Assembly (NCBI RefSeq): GCF_021496665.1
Contig: NZ_CP071246.1
Span: forward strand, 1,922,001-1,986,000
Reading direction: 5' to 3'
Length of the DNA stretch: 64,000 nucleotides
From: Corynebacterium sp. CNCTC7651
Lineage (GTDB): Bacteria > Actinomycetota > Actinomycetes > Mycobacteriales > Mycobacteriaceae
This document shows, in pieces, positions 55,337 to 63,470 of this stretch. The position numbers and the translations under genes are program-made. Numbering within the stretch: the first letter of the stretch is position 1; every line of letters begins with the position of its first letter. The notes under the pieces were generated by a model. It was given only the letters and a program-made list of their open reading frames with translations. It was not told where the DNA came from and ran no database searches.

Positions 55337-56298
55337 CGGCGGCGCAGCTCCTCGTTGAGTTCGCGGGCGAGCTGGCGGCGTCGCGCCGCGGTCGCGTCGA
55401 GCTCGGTGTGCTGCGCGTCCTTTCGCTTCTCCCGGATGATCCACAACGCCATACCGGCGAAGATGACCAGCGACAACCCGCCGAGCACCCACATCCACCA
55501 CTGGATGGTGGAAGCGGATTTGTCGAGGACCTCCGCCTCCGCCGCGTCCATCGACACACGCTGCGCGTGGACCAGCAGGCGGTGGGTGTTAATGCCGTAG
55601 GGCGTGCAGGTGATCAACGTGACCAGGTCTTTGCCCGGCTCGGAGCGCAGGCTCTGCACCTCGTCCGGGAGCACGACCTCGGTGCCGTACACCTGGTACT
55701 TCATGCGCTCGCCGAAGGTGGAGACGTAGATGGCGTCGCCCGGCTGGACATCGATGAGGTCGTCGAAGAGGGTTGCGTTCGTCAGGCCCGTGTGCCCCGT
55801 GATCACCGAGTGAGTCCCCTCGCCACCGACGGGCAGCGAGGTCCCGTACAGGTGGCCGAGCCCCTTTTGGAGCGTTTCCTCCGAGGTGCCGTGATAAAGC
55901 GGCAGCTTTACATCGATGGATGGGATTACCACCTGCGACATCGCAGGGGCGCCGGACAGCTGGTCGAGGTACTCGCGATACTCAACGTTGTCCTTACTGA
56001 TGCGCGCCAGCCACGGGTCCAAGATCGGGCCGTCGGTGTGCTCGGCGTTGAAGGTGCGGGCGGACTCGATCTGCTGGTTCTTCTCCTCAGCCGGCGTCGC
56101 CTGCACCTGCTCTTCATACCGTTCCGCGACATCTTGCTGCACCCGGTTATTCCACTGCGTGGCCACGACCGGGTACATCAGCACCGCCAAGCCCACAAGA
56201 ATGAGAATGACGGGCAGACCAACGCGCTGGAAGAAGGACTTCTGCGCCGGCTCCTGCCGAGGCGTCCTTTCAACCGTTGTTGTTGCCACTGCTGTCAT
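55333..56298 (-). CDS. Class C (pilin-specific) sortase
   Basis: 321 aa membrane transpeptidase that links pilins. N-terminal (about 26-44) and C-terminal (about 272-290) membrane helices, a lid motif DPW (94-96), and the catalytic triad His169 (TGHTG), Cys231 (LITCTPYG) and Arg240 (NTHR). These are all hallmarks of class C sortases. It lies between the major and minor pilin genes, so this is the polymerising sortase for this pilus. Confidence 0.94.
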   Translation of the reverse strand: MTAVATTTVERTPRQEPAQKSFFQRVGLPVILILVGLAVLMYPVVATQWNNRVQQDVAERYEEQVQATPAEEKNQQIESARTFNAEHTDGPILDPWLARISKDNVEYREYLDQLSGAPAMSQVVIPSIDVKLPLYHGTSEETLQKGLGHLYGTSLPVGGEGTHSVITGHTGLTNATLFDDLIDVQPGDAIYVSTFGERMKYQVYGTEVVLPDEVQSLRSEPGKDLVTLITCTPYGINTHRLLVHAQRVSMDAAEAEVLDKSASTIQWWMWVLGGLSLVIFAGMALWIIREKRKDAQHTELDATAARRRQLARELNEELRRR

Positions 56299-56351
56299 CC
56301 TTTCCTCGGGGCTTGTGCTTGTCGACGTTCGGTTACACCCAGCCGCGAGAC

Positions 56352-57845
56352 TTACGCGGCCTTGGAGTTGCGGCGTGCGGCGTAGATGCCGCCGCCGACG
56401 ATGGTCAGACCCGCGAGGGCCAGGACCACCACACCCATGCCACCGGTGTTCGGCAGGGTATTCGGGGACTTGAGGTTCACAACGGTGGCGGCGGCTTGGA
56501 TGGCGACAGTTGGCTTGCCGTTCTCGTCCACCTCGCCGCGCTTCAGCTCAAACGGGGTGAGCTTGTCGCTCGCGATGTAGCCTGCCGGTGCCTTGGTCTC
56601 CTTTAGGCAGAGCTGTGTATTTACGGCGGCGCTGCTGTTGTTTTCAAAGTCGGAGACGTGGATGCCGGAGATGGTCACCTTGCCGTCGTCCCCGGTCACG
56701 AACTTGTCGGTCTTCGTTTCGCCGACGTAAGCGGACTGGGCACCGGTGTTCGCGAGCTGGGTCCAGGTAGTTTCACCTGCGGAGCCAGCCGTCTGCTCAC
56801 AGCGCACCAGCTGGAACTCGGCGCCCTTCAGCGGGGTGTCGCCCTCGTTGGTCTTCGTGATCTCGAGGCTGCCCCAGTAGGAGTGAACCTTGTCCGTCGG
56901 GTGCTCGACATCAGAGTCGGAGCTGCCGTTGTTGTAGATCAGCGTGCCCTGGTTAGCGATGTGCTGGACACCAGCCTTGACGATAGCGTTGATGGTAGTA
57001 ACGACGTTGGTGCCAGCCTGCAGCTTTGCAAGGCCCGCGTCAGTGAAAACAACCTCGATCGTCTGGCCGTTGATGACGACGTTGTAATCAGTGCCGGCCG
57101 CGAAGCCTTCAACCTCTACATCGCCCGCCTTCGGCGCCTCGAGCTGCTCGTCCAGTACATCTCGGACGACGTACTTGGTCAGCTTGCCGGCTGGAACACC
57201 GGTGGTCAGGGTGTAGGTGTACTTGTCGCCAGCATTGGCCCACTCATCCTTGACTTCCTTCTTCACCGTGTTCTCGGTGTTCTTCGGGTAGGCGTGGACA
57301 TCGTAGATCCAGTCAGTGCCCTCGCTGTTGGTCATCGGCACGTACACGAGGAACGGCGCACCCGGCACAACGCCAGCAGGCGCGCTGGTCTCGACGACGC
57401 GGTACAGGCCCTTCGCCAGGCCGTCGAACTTCAGCTCGCCGTCATTGTTCGTCTCGCCGTTTGCCACGTTGGCTTGCTCAGCCGTCAGGCCCAGGACGCC
57501 GCCGTCCTTGGATGATTCCCAGAGCTGGTTTGCTTCCTGCCAATCTTTGGTGGTTTCAAGGGGCTTGATGAGGTCAAGACGGTAGGTGACTCCAGAGAGT
57601 CCCTCACCCGGGACGCCCTCCATGGGCTGACCGGTGGCCTTGTCACCGGGCTGCTCATTGTTGGTCAGCCTCTTCTTGTGCAGCGTGAGGGACATGGAAC
57701 GGCTGTCATTGATCCCGGCACCCGCAGTTTCTGCAGTCGCATCCTGCGCGAATGCGATCGGGGCGGTCAGGGTGCCAGCGGAGCCAGAGACTGCGAGACC
57801 TGCCGCAAGGGCGATGGCGGCGGTTTTCTTCGTGGCAATAGCCAA
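56352..57845 (-). CDS. Major pilin (SpaA type)
   Basis: 497 aa. Signal peptide about 1-34 (AFAQ-D). The pilin motif is VHAYPK with Lys188, the residue linked to the next subunit. Cna-B/SpaA-type domains: one near 80-165 and one near 355-450. The E-box CLKETKAPAGY (Glu near 434) is present. Sorting signal LPNTG (464-468), then a membrane helix and Arg/Lys tail. First gene of the pilus operon, followed 53 bp later by the sortase. It should form the shaft. Confidence 0.93.
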   Translation of the reverse strand: MAIATKKTAAIALAAGLAVSGSAGTLTAPIAFAQDATAETAGAGINDSRSMSLTLHKKRLTNNEQPGDKATGQPMEGVPGEGLSGVTYRLDLIKPLETTKDWQEANQLWESSKDGGVLGLTAEQANVANGETNNDGELKFDGLAKGLYRVVETSAPAGVVPGAPFLVYVPMTNSEGTDWIYDVHAYPKNTENTVKKEVKDEWANAGDKYTYTLTTGVPAGKLTKYVVRDVLDEQLEAPKAGDVEVEGFAAGTDYNVVINGQTIEVVFTDAGLAKLQAGTNVVTTINAIVKAGVQHIANQGTLIYNNGSSDSDVEHPTDKVHSYWGSLEITKTNEGDTPLKGAEFQLVRCEQTAGSAGETTWTQLANTGAQSAYVGETKTDKFVTGDDGKVTISGIHVSDFENNSSAAVNTQLCLKETKAPAGYIASDKLTPFELKRGEVDENGKPTVAIQAAATVVNLKSPNTLPNTGGMGVVVLALAGLTIVGGGIYAARRNSKAA

Positions 57846-58379
57846 AGCGAATCCTTTCGAAAGAAGTGGGAGTTTGGGACCGACGGGCCGGCTTCTTTCG
57901 AACGGCCGGTCGCCCGCGGGAGGCCCTTAGTAAACTCCTTCGCCCGCCCAGTCCGCAATCGGTAGATCTTCGAAAAAACAGCTTCTTCAAAAGCTAGTTT
58001 CCCAAAAGTTTTTGGGTGAGTAGCTTCGAAAGTGTCAACCTGCAACTTTGGACTCTCTTTATATTCCACATGCGACAAAACTAATGATAGAAAAGACATC
58101 GCCCTCCCGATGTTATTTCCATCACATGCGCGGCAAGAGATGGCTCTTTACTGTGCAGAGTGAGGCAAAGCCAAGGCATTGAGACCGTGCCAGCAACCTC
58201 GTCACATCGCGCCGTCACAGATTTCACGAACCCACCTTCACCCCCGAACGGGTGGTGCCTTTTCGTTCCCCCCAGAACAACCATGACGGTTGGCCCAGGA
58301 CACCCTCCGGTCCCTGTCTTCAGGTTGTCAATCCCCACCACCCAGACCCCCAAGACTGTAGGCCTCAACCCCCGGTACC
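57846..58379. other. Leader and upstream region of the pilus operon
   Basis: No gene. The part next to the pilin start carries four TTCGAA-centred sites (57856-57861, 57898-57903, 57969-57974, 58024-58029) within about 175 bp, and an imperfect GC-rich inverted repeat near 57880-57912. These could be operator sites or a leader structure; which is unknown. Confidence 0.4.
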
Positions 58380-58503
58380 CGCTGAGGCCTACAGGGGTGT
58401 AGGCCTCAAGAAAACCGAGTCACACCAGTAACACGCGACCTGCGGGTTTCCGGTAGGCCTCAGCGCCCACCTTCGCTGAGGCCTACACCCCTGTAGGCCT
58501 CAA
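58380..58503. repeat. 124-bp repeat, right side of the pilus cluster
   Basis: Near-identical direct copy of 49715-49838. A further partial unit ACTGTAGGCCTCAA lies just before it (58355-58368). Together the two repeats enclose the four pilus genes exactly. Confidence 0.9.
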
Positions 58504-58642
58504 AACTCAGTGCCCGCATCCTGCGCCAGCTACTCAGCCAGTCCTCGCACTCGCGCGAATCTAGGGTTTCTGCTTAACGACGAAAGGTCCCCACCCCAAG
58601 CTCCCCAGGACCCGGGATGGGGACCGTTAAGATCCGGAAGGT

Positions 58643-59980
58643 TTAGACCAGCTGGCGGCGTCCGAATGCGAAGACCGCGGCACCCAGGATGGATGCGACC
58701 AGCAGTGCGATCAGGCCCTTGCCGAAAGCGTTGGAGCCGGTCTCGAAGGTCTCGCCGCGGCCCTTGGTCTCAATCTGAGCCTCCACCTCTGCGCGGTTGC
58801 TGGAGAGCATGTTGGCGGATGCCTCGCGCTCCCATGCGGTGGGCACGGAGGAGGTGCGGGTGATGTCCATGACGTAGGTGCGGCCGTCTTGGTTCAGGTA
58901 CCAGTTCACGCCGCCGATGATCAGCATGGCCGGCAGGGCCATCATGCCCGCGAACGCGAGGTCCGCGGTGTTGAACTGGAACTGGAAGTTCTGGCGGATC
59001 TCAGCCGGGAGGGACAGGTTCATGCGCTGCGCGAAGTCCTCGATGCGCATCCAGCCGGACTGGCCCTCGGCGAATGCCTTGCCAACCAGCTCCGGGCTGT
59101 TGACCACGTAGCGCCAGTCCGCGGCGTAGAACCAGCTCTCGCCGTCCAGCTGGCCTGCGAGGTCGCCGACCTTCCATGCCGGGAGGGAGGCCAGGTTGTA
59201 GTTGAAGGCCGGGTTGGAGCTCTTGGCGGTGAGGGACTCGACCTGCTTCTCGGACGCAGCCTGGGCGCCGGCAGCGCCGGTCGCGCCAGCTGCGCCGATG
59301 CCAACCTGCAGGGTCTGCTGCACCAGGTTCTCCGGCAGGCGCACCTTGGCCTCGCGGGCGATCTCCAGGATGGTCTTCACGCCGGTGGCCGGCAGAGCGC
59401 CGGTGACGCGGGTCTTGTCGGAGACAACGTTGAAGCGGTCTGCGTGGTAGTACCACTCGATGTCGCCGATCTTGATGGCCAGCACGCCCGGCTGCCAGTC
59501 AGCCAGAGCAACGGTGCCAACGGAAGCTTTCGCGTGAGCCTCCTTCAGCGCCTCGATCTTGTTGGCCGGGACGGTGCGGTTGGTCATCACGGCCAGCTCG
59601 ATGATGCTCATCTCGGTGTCCGCGTTGCCGGTGGCCTTGGAGCCCTCGGTCTTCGCCAGCGCCTCGTCGATGGTCACGTTCAGGCCGTCTGCCAGGTAGA
59701 ACCAGGTCTTGCCGCGGTAGATGCCAGCCTCTGCGCCAGCCTTCCACTCCGGCATGGCGGCCAGGACGGTGGTGGCGCCGGCCTGGGTGGTGGCGGTGCT
59801 GGACAGGTAGTCAATAACCGGGTTTGCAACCGGTGCCGCGACCTCTTCGATCGCCGCGTTGATGCTGCTGCCGGCGAGCTCGCCGCCAACGGAGGACTGC
59901 GCCGTAGCGTTCGGCGCGATCGACAGGGTAATGGCCCCAGCAAGAGCCAGGGCGGTGATGGACGTGCCGTAACGCTTCAT
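58643..59980 (-). CDS. Secreted protein with a triplicated domain, unknown
   Basis: 445 aa from the ATG at 59980 (MKRYGTS), which has GGAG 8 nt upstream; an ATG six codons earlier lacks one. Signal peptide about 1-28 (ATAQ). Three repeats follow at about 77-150, 160-230 and 267-340. Each starts with a Trp (79, 162, 269), then W-F/Y-Y-x-A-D (93-98, 176-181, 283-288), and ends with an amphipathic I-x-E/D-A-x4-h-x-h-P stretch (IIELAVMTNRTVP, ILEIAREAKVRLP, IEDFAQRMNLSLP). A hydrophobic segment (about 345-365) and a C-terminal membrane helix with an Arg-Arg end follow. No known family recognised. Confidence 0.75.
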   Translation of the reverse strand: MKRYGTSITALALAGAITLSIAPNATAQSSVGGELAGSSINAAIEEVAAPVANPVIDYLSSTATTQAGATTVLAAMPEWKAGAEAGIYRGKTWFYLADGLNVTIDEALAKTEGSKATGNADTEMSIIELAVMTNRTVPANKIEALKEAHAKASVGTVALADWQPGVLAIKIGDIEWYYHADRFNVVSDKTRVTGALPATGVKTILEIAREAKVRLPENLVQQTLQVGIGAAGATGAAGAQAASEKQVESLTAKSSNPAFNYNLASLPAWKVGDLAGQLDGESWFYAADWRYVVNSPELVGKAFAEGQSGWMRIEDFAQRMNLSLPAEIRQNFQFQFNTADLAFAGMMALPAMLIIGGVNWYLNQDGRTYVMDITRTSSVPTAWEREASANMLSSNRAEVEAQIETKGRGETFETGSNAFGKGLIALLVASILGAAVFAFGRRQLV

Positions 59981-60031
59981 GAGGTTCTCCAGGGTCATTC
60001 AGGAAAGGCTTCGGAAAAGTTGACTCACTCT

Positions 60032-60058
60032 AAAGTCTCAATACAGGCTTTAGACTTT
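60032..60058. promoter_or_regulatory. Inverted repeat AAAGTCT-N13-AGACTTT
   Basis: A 7-bp perfect inverted repeat 52 bp upstream of the triplicated-domain gene, overlapping a second, CTAAAG..CTTTAG. It may be an operator at the promoter of that gene. Confidence 0.35.
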
Positions 60059-60131
60059 CCATCACTCTAGTCACACAATTCACATTCGTCACACAAGTCC
60101 CGCCGAGCACATCCTTCACACGACGAAAAAT

Positions 60132-60149
60132 GCCCCCACATTGGGGGGC
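60132..60149 (-). terminator. Terminator of the class E/F-like sortase gene
   Basis: GCCCCC and GGGGGGC pair around a short ACATT loop, 28 bp past the sortase stop; the minus strand continues ATTTTTCG. Confidence 0.75.
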
Positions 60150-60177
60150 CTACATCTCGCTGACGTGGAGGTTTGGT

Positions 60178-60984
60178 CTAGGAAGCGTCGTTAAGCGACA
60201 CGCCCTCGAAGCGCCACCCAATCACCGCGTTGCGCACCGAATCCTGGAAAGGATTCGCCGGCTGCACGCAGGAAATGGTGAGCAGGCGGCCGGGCGTGGG
60301 CTGCGTGCCCCAAATCTCGTCGGCGGCCGCAAGCTCCTTCTTCTCCGGCGCGTGCAAGTCCGTGACCACGTATTTCAGCCACCAGTCCCCGCTGCGCTCC
60401 GTGCGCAGGTACATCACGTCCCCCACTTTCAGCGTGTGCTCCTCCGCGGACGGGTTGTACAGCTTGTCAAACACCGCCGGCACACCCGCCGCCGCGTGCC
60501 CGGCCAGCACAACTACGTCGGAGGTATGCGTGCCCGGGAGCTGGTACGGCTTATCGACGCTCGTATAAGCACACGCCTTCCCCAGCGGCTCCGGATCAAT
60601 CTTTCCGTCGACCACCCGGCAATCGCCGTCCTCGAACTTCGCGGTGAGGTTCACGGCGGGGATGCGCATCTCCACCGGGCGGGACTGGTCGATGATCTCG
60701 GGCGGTTCGGCGGGTGCGGCCTCGGTGGTAGTCGGTGTCGGGGTTGTCGCCGGCGCAGCCGAAGAGGTGGTTTCGGTGGGGGTTGGGTCCGGGGAAACGT
60801 CGTCACGCAAAGCCCCGCACGCGCGCACGAGGCCGAAGATGAGCAGCAGGAGGATGAGCAGCGCGGCGATACGACGCACGTGAAACACCCAGCGCGGCGG
60901 GCGCGGGTTGCGGCGCGGCGCGGGGCGGCGCTCAGATCGGGGCAGCTCAGGGGGCCGCCGCGGCACGTACGTATCGCCAGCCAT
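60178..60984 (-). CDS. Class E/F-like sortase
   Basis: 268 aa. A basic N-terminus, one membrane helix (about 37-56), a Thr/Pro-rich stalk (62-95), and a sortase domain with His163 (LAGHAAAG), Cys239 (TISCVQP) and Arg251 (RNAVIGW). Single N-terminal anchor and no lid distinguish it from the class C enzyme at 55333. It could anchor finished pili or other wall proteins, including those with non-LPxTG signals; this is inferred. The ATG at 60984 lies 6 bp from a TATTGT box, so the mRNA is probably leaderless. Confidence 0.85.
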   Translation of the reverse strand: MAGDTYVPRRPPELPRSERRPAPRRNPRPPRWVFHVRRIAALLILLLLIFGLVRACGALRDDVSPDPTPTETTSSAAPATTPTPTTTEAAPAEPPEIIDQSRPVEMRIPAVNLTAKFEDGDCRVVDGKIDPEPLGKACAYTSVDKPYQLPGTHTSDVVVLAGHAAAGVPAVFDKLYNPSAEEHTLKVGDVMYLRTERSGDWWLKYVVTDLHAPEKKELAAADEIWGTQPTPGRLLTISCVQPANPFQDSVRNAVIGWRFEGVSLNDAS

Positions 60985-60990
60985 GCGAAA

Positions 60991-61000
60991 ACAATACACT
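60991..61000. promoter_or_regulatory. Overlapping divergent -10 boxes
   Basis: ACAATACACT contains TACACT (plus, 8 bp before the rhodanese ATG) and TATTGT (minus, 6 bp before the sortase ATG). Both fit TANNNT. The whole gap between the two start codons is 24 bp, leaving no room for leaders. Confidence 0.55.
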
Positions 61001-61008
61001 TTGCGGAC

Positions 61009-61308
61009 ATGAAAGAAGTTGCAGTGACAGACGTGCCCCAGGGGGCTCAGCTTATCGACGTCCGCGAAACCGACGAGTTCGCCCACATCCGCGCCGCGGA
61101 TGCCGTGAATATTCCGCTGAGCGAGTTTGTGATCCGCGCACGCGAGATTGACCCGGACCGGGATATTTATCTGATCTGCAAATCGGGCGGGCGATCCTCG
61201 CAGGCCGCCGAGTACCTGGAGCATGCGCTGGGGTGGGACAACGTGATCAACGTGGCCGGCGGCACCCAAGCGTGGGTGGATGCCGGGTTGGAGACCGCGC
61301 GCGGGTAG
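61009..61308 (+). CDS. Single-domain rhodanese
   Basis: 99 aa. One rhodanese domain: LIDVRETDEFAHIRAADAVNIP at the start in two parts, active-site loop CKSGGRS (Cys57), and a C-terminal VINVAGGTQAWVDAG. Sulfur transferase or persulfide carrier in the cytoplasm; partner unknown. Probably translated from a leaderless mRNA (see the -10 at 60995). Confidence 0.9.
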   Translation: MKEVAVTDVPQGAQLIDVRETDEFAHIRAADAVNIPLSEFVIRAREIDPDRDIYLICKSGGRSSQAAEYLEHALGWDNVINVAGGTQAWVDAGLETARG

Positions 61309-61377
61309 CGGCGGGCCCAGAACAGTTGGCGCGCCAAATCGTTTACGTTGCCCGCGATTTCCGCCTACGCTGGATTT

Positions 61378-61818
61378 ATGTCCCAACCCGCTGAGCTGCC
61401 CGCAACCCTCACCCGGTCACCGTCGTTTCAGATCGAACGCGTGCGCCGGCACACAAAAGATGAGGTAGAGCGAACTCTGGCGGAACACGGGTCCACCATG
61501 CGCGAATTCTGGATCTTAAGCTGCGTGATGGAGCAGGGACTTTCCCAACGGCAGCTGTCCGAGATGCTGGTTATCGACGCCTCCGACATGGTCCGGTTGA
61601 TCGATTCCCTCGAGGCCCACGAGTGGGTCAAACGCGAGCGCGACCCGCAGGACCGCCGCCGCCAGATTGTCACCCCCACCAAGAAGGGCGTGAAGGCGCA
61701 TGCGCTGCTACTTGACGACGTCGCCACTGCCGAAGACCGCGCCCTCGACATGTCCACCACCAAGCAGCTGAAGTCGCTGAAGAAGCTGTCCAAGGCCATC
61801 CTCTCCGAGGAGGCGTAG
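61378..61818 (+). CDS. MarR-family transcriptional regulator
   Basis: 146 aa. A winged helix-turn-helix: MREFWILSCVMEQGLSQRQL, SEMLVIDASDMVRLIDSLEAH and the wing WVKRERDPQDRRRQIVTPTKKG. Dimerisation helices lie at both ends. TACGCT 6 bp before the ATG suggests a leaderless transcript. No obvious target next door; a Cys in the sensor region (SCVMEQ) could allow redox or thiol sensing, as in some MarR proteins. Confidence 0.92.
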   Translation: MSQPAELPATLTRSPSFQIERVRRHTKDEVERTLAEHGSTMREFWILSCVMEQGLSQRQLSEMLVIDASDMVRLIDSLEAHEWVKRERDPQDRRRQIVTPTKKGVKAHALLLDDVATAEDRALDMSTTKQLKSLKKLSKAILSEEA

Positions 61819-62140
61819 GGGCTGGGGCCCTGGTTTGGTGCCGTCGCGTCCCCGTCACGCCCGTTGCAGCGCCGGTCGGTGCCCCCTCTCCGTCACGCCA
61901 CTGCCCGCGCCGGCCTGAGCCCCTGCCCGCGCCAAACTTTTTGGAGAAATGAATCCACCAGGTCTTTTAGTGGCCTGGGAGCGCGAATCCACAAACTCCT
62001 GCTCCCGCGGGGCAGCCGTCAACCCGCTCGGCCCCCTGGACCCGGCCCCGCTGCGTAATTTTTCAGAGATCTCTCCCGATTGACTGGGAGTAGGTACGTT
62101 CAACGTGCAGCTGTATCCCCAACTACTTCTCGAGGACGCA
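61819..62140. other. Intergenic region before the second surface-protein gene
   Basis: 322 bp. The first part is C-rich without a gene. Near the end, TTGACT at about 62079 and the following A/T-poor sequence may be the promoter of the surface-protein gene; no clear -10 seen. Confidence 0.4.
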
Positions 62141-63145
62141 ATGAAGAAGACCCTCCGCGCCGGTGCCCTGGCCGTCGCTCTTGCAACTACCTCTGTAACC
62201 GTTCCGGCGGCTATCGCCCCGGCAGCACTTGCCGCCGAGCAGCCAGCTGGCAATACCGGCGCTGCCAAGCAGTCCACCCCGAAGACGCTGGACGAGCAGA
62301 TCGCGGACGCGGAGGCACAGCTGGAGCAGGTCAAGACCATTTACGACACAGCCAAGCTGAATGTGGAGGCCCTCAAGGCAGCAATTGCTAACGACGGCAA
62401 GCCGACCGCCGCGCAGCAGAAGGCACTTGACGACGCTAAGGCTGCATTTGCACCCCATGAGGCCGCCTACAAAGCCGCAAAGAAGAAGCGTGATGATGCA
62501 AAGGCCGCCGTCACCGCCGCGCAGACCAAGGCTAACGATGCAGCGAAGGCGCTTAAGAGCGCCAACGATGCGGTTACCACTGCTCAGGCGGAACTCAACC
62601 AGCTGAATGCGAAAGTCAACGATAAGGACACCCCGAAGGAAAAGCAGCCAACGGCGGCTGACATCGCTGCGGCTGAAGAAAAGCTCGCGAAAGCAAAGGA
62701 AGCCGTGCCTGGCAAGGAGAAGGCCGTCGAGAACGCAAACTGGGCCCTGCAGACAGCCCAGGGGACCGACTTGCTGGTCTCGGTTGAGTTCGACGATGTG
62801 GAGAAGAAATACAACGAGGCTGACTTGGCACTGAAAAAAGTCGAGAACCAGATCAAGGGAAACAAGACTAGCGCCAAGGACGCGGAGGCCACCCTGCCCG
62901 CAGCGGAGCTCGTGCTCGCCCGGGCGGAGGCTGCTGTAACCACGGCTCAGACCAACCTCGACAACCTCAAAGCACAGAAGGCTGCACAGGCGAACAAGAA
63001 GACCCCGAGCCTCCCGCAGTCCAGCAACCCGGACGGCTCCCTGACACCGGTGGGTATCGCGGGCATTGTTATCGGCGTACTGGCGGCGATCCTCGCTATC
63101 GGCGCAGCCCTGATGCCGAACCTGCAGCAGTTCCTGCCTCGCTAA
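62141..63145 (+). CDS. Secreted coiled-coil surface protein, QQFLP tail
   Basis: 334 aa from the ATG at 62141 with GAGGA upstream. Signal peptide about 1-32 (AALAA). The mature protein is almost all charged, Ala/Lys-rich heptad-like helix (about 40-275, for example KSANDAVTTAQAELNQLNAK), then a Ser/Pro hinge and a C-terminal hydrophobic helix ending LMPNLQQFLPR. The tail matches that of the 21012-22493 protein (PTVQQFLPKF), while the bodies differ. Function unknown; an envelope structural or S-layer-like role is inferred. Confidence 0.8.
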   Translation: MKKTLRAGALAVALATTSVTVPAAIAPAALAAEQPAGNTGAAKQSTPKTLDEQIADAEAQLEQVKTIYDTAKLNVEALKAAIANDGKPTAAQQKALDDAKAAFAPHEAAYKAAKKKRDDAKAAVTAAQTKANDAAKALKSANDAVTTAQAELNQLNAKVNDKDTPKEKQPTAADIAAAEEKLAKAKEAVPGKEKAVENANWALQTAQGTDLLVSVEFDDVEKKYNEADLALKKVENQIKGNKTSAKDAEATLPAAELVLARAEAAVTTAQTNLDNLKAQKAAQANKKTPSLPQSSNPDGSLTPVGIAGIVIGVLAAILAIGAALMPNLQQFLPR

Positions 63146-63285
63146 TCCTCAGATCGGGCCGGGTAAGAAAATCGGTCGGTTTCCTCGCTGGCGGCCCGCA
63201 AACTGGCCGCAGACCAGCCCGAACCCAGACACCGAAACCTAGGTACCGAATGGTAGGTATCGAAGTTCGCCCCCTCGGCGGCGTT

Positions 63286-63355
63286 TTTCGGTGTCTGCCC
63301 TTCGGGTCCTATATTTCGATATCTGCCCTTCGGGTCCTATATTTCGGTGTCTGCC
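63286..63355. repeat. 28-bp tandem repeat, 2.5 units
   Basis: Unit TTTCGGTGTCTGCCCTTCGG-GTCCTATA at 63286-63313 and 63314-63341 (two differences), and half a unit to 63355. It lies in the 325-bp gap between the surface-protein gene and the synthetase gene. Confidence 0.85.
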
Positions 63356-63470
63356 GGATCTGGAACAAGTCCCCGCAAACTCACTCCAGGCAGCGCCTCC
63401 GCCCACTGAAAATTCATGGGCCAACACCAACGAATTGAGGTATTAGGCGAGCTCAACTAGCGTGAGGCGC

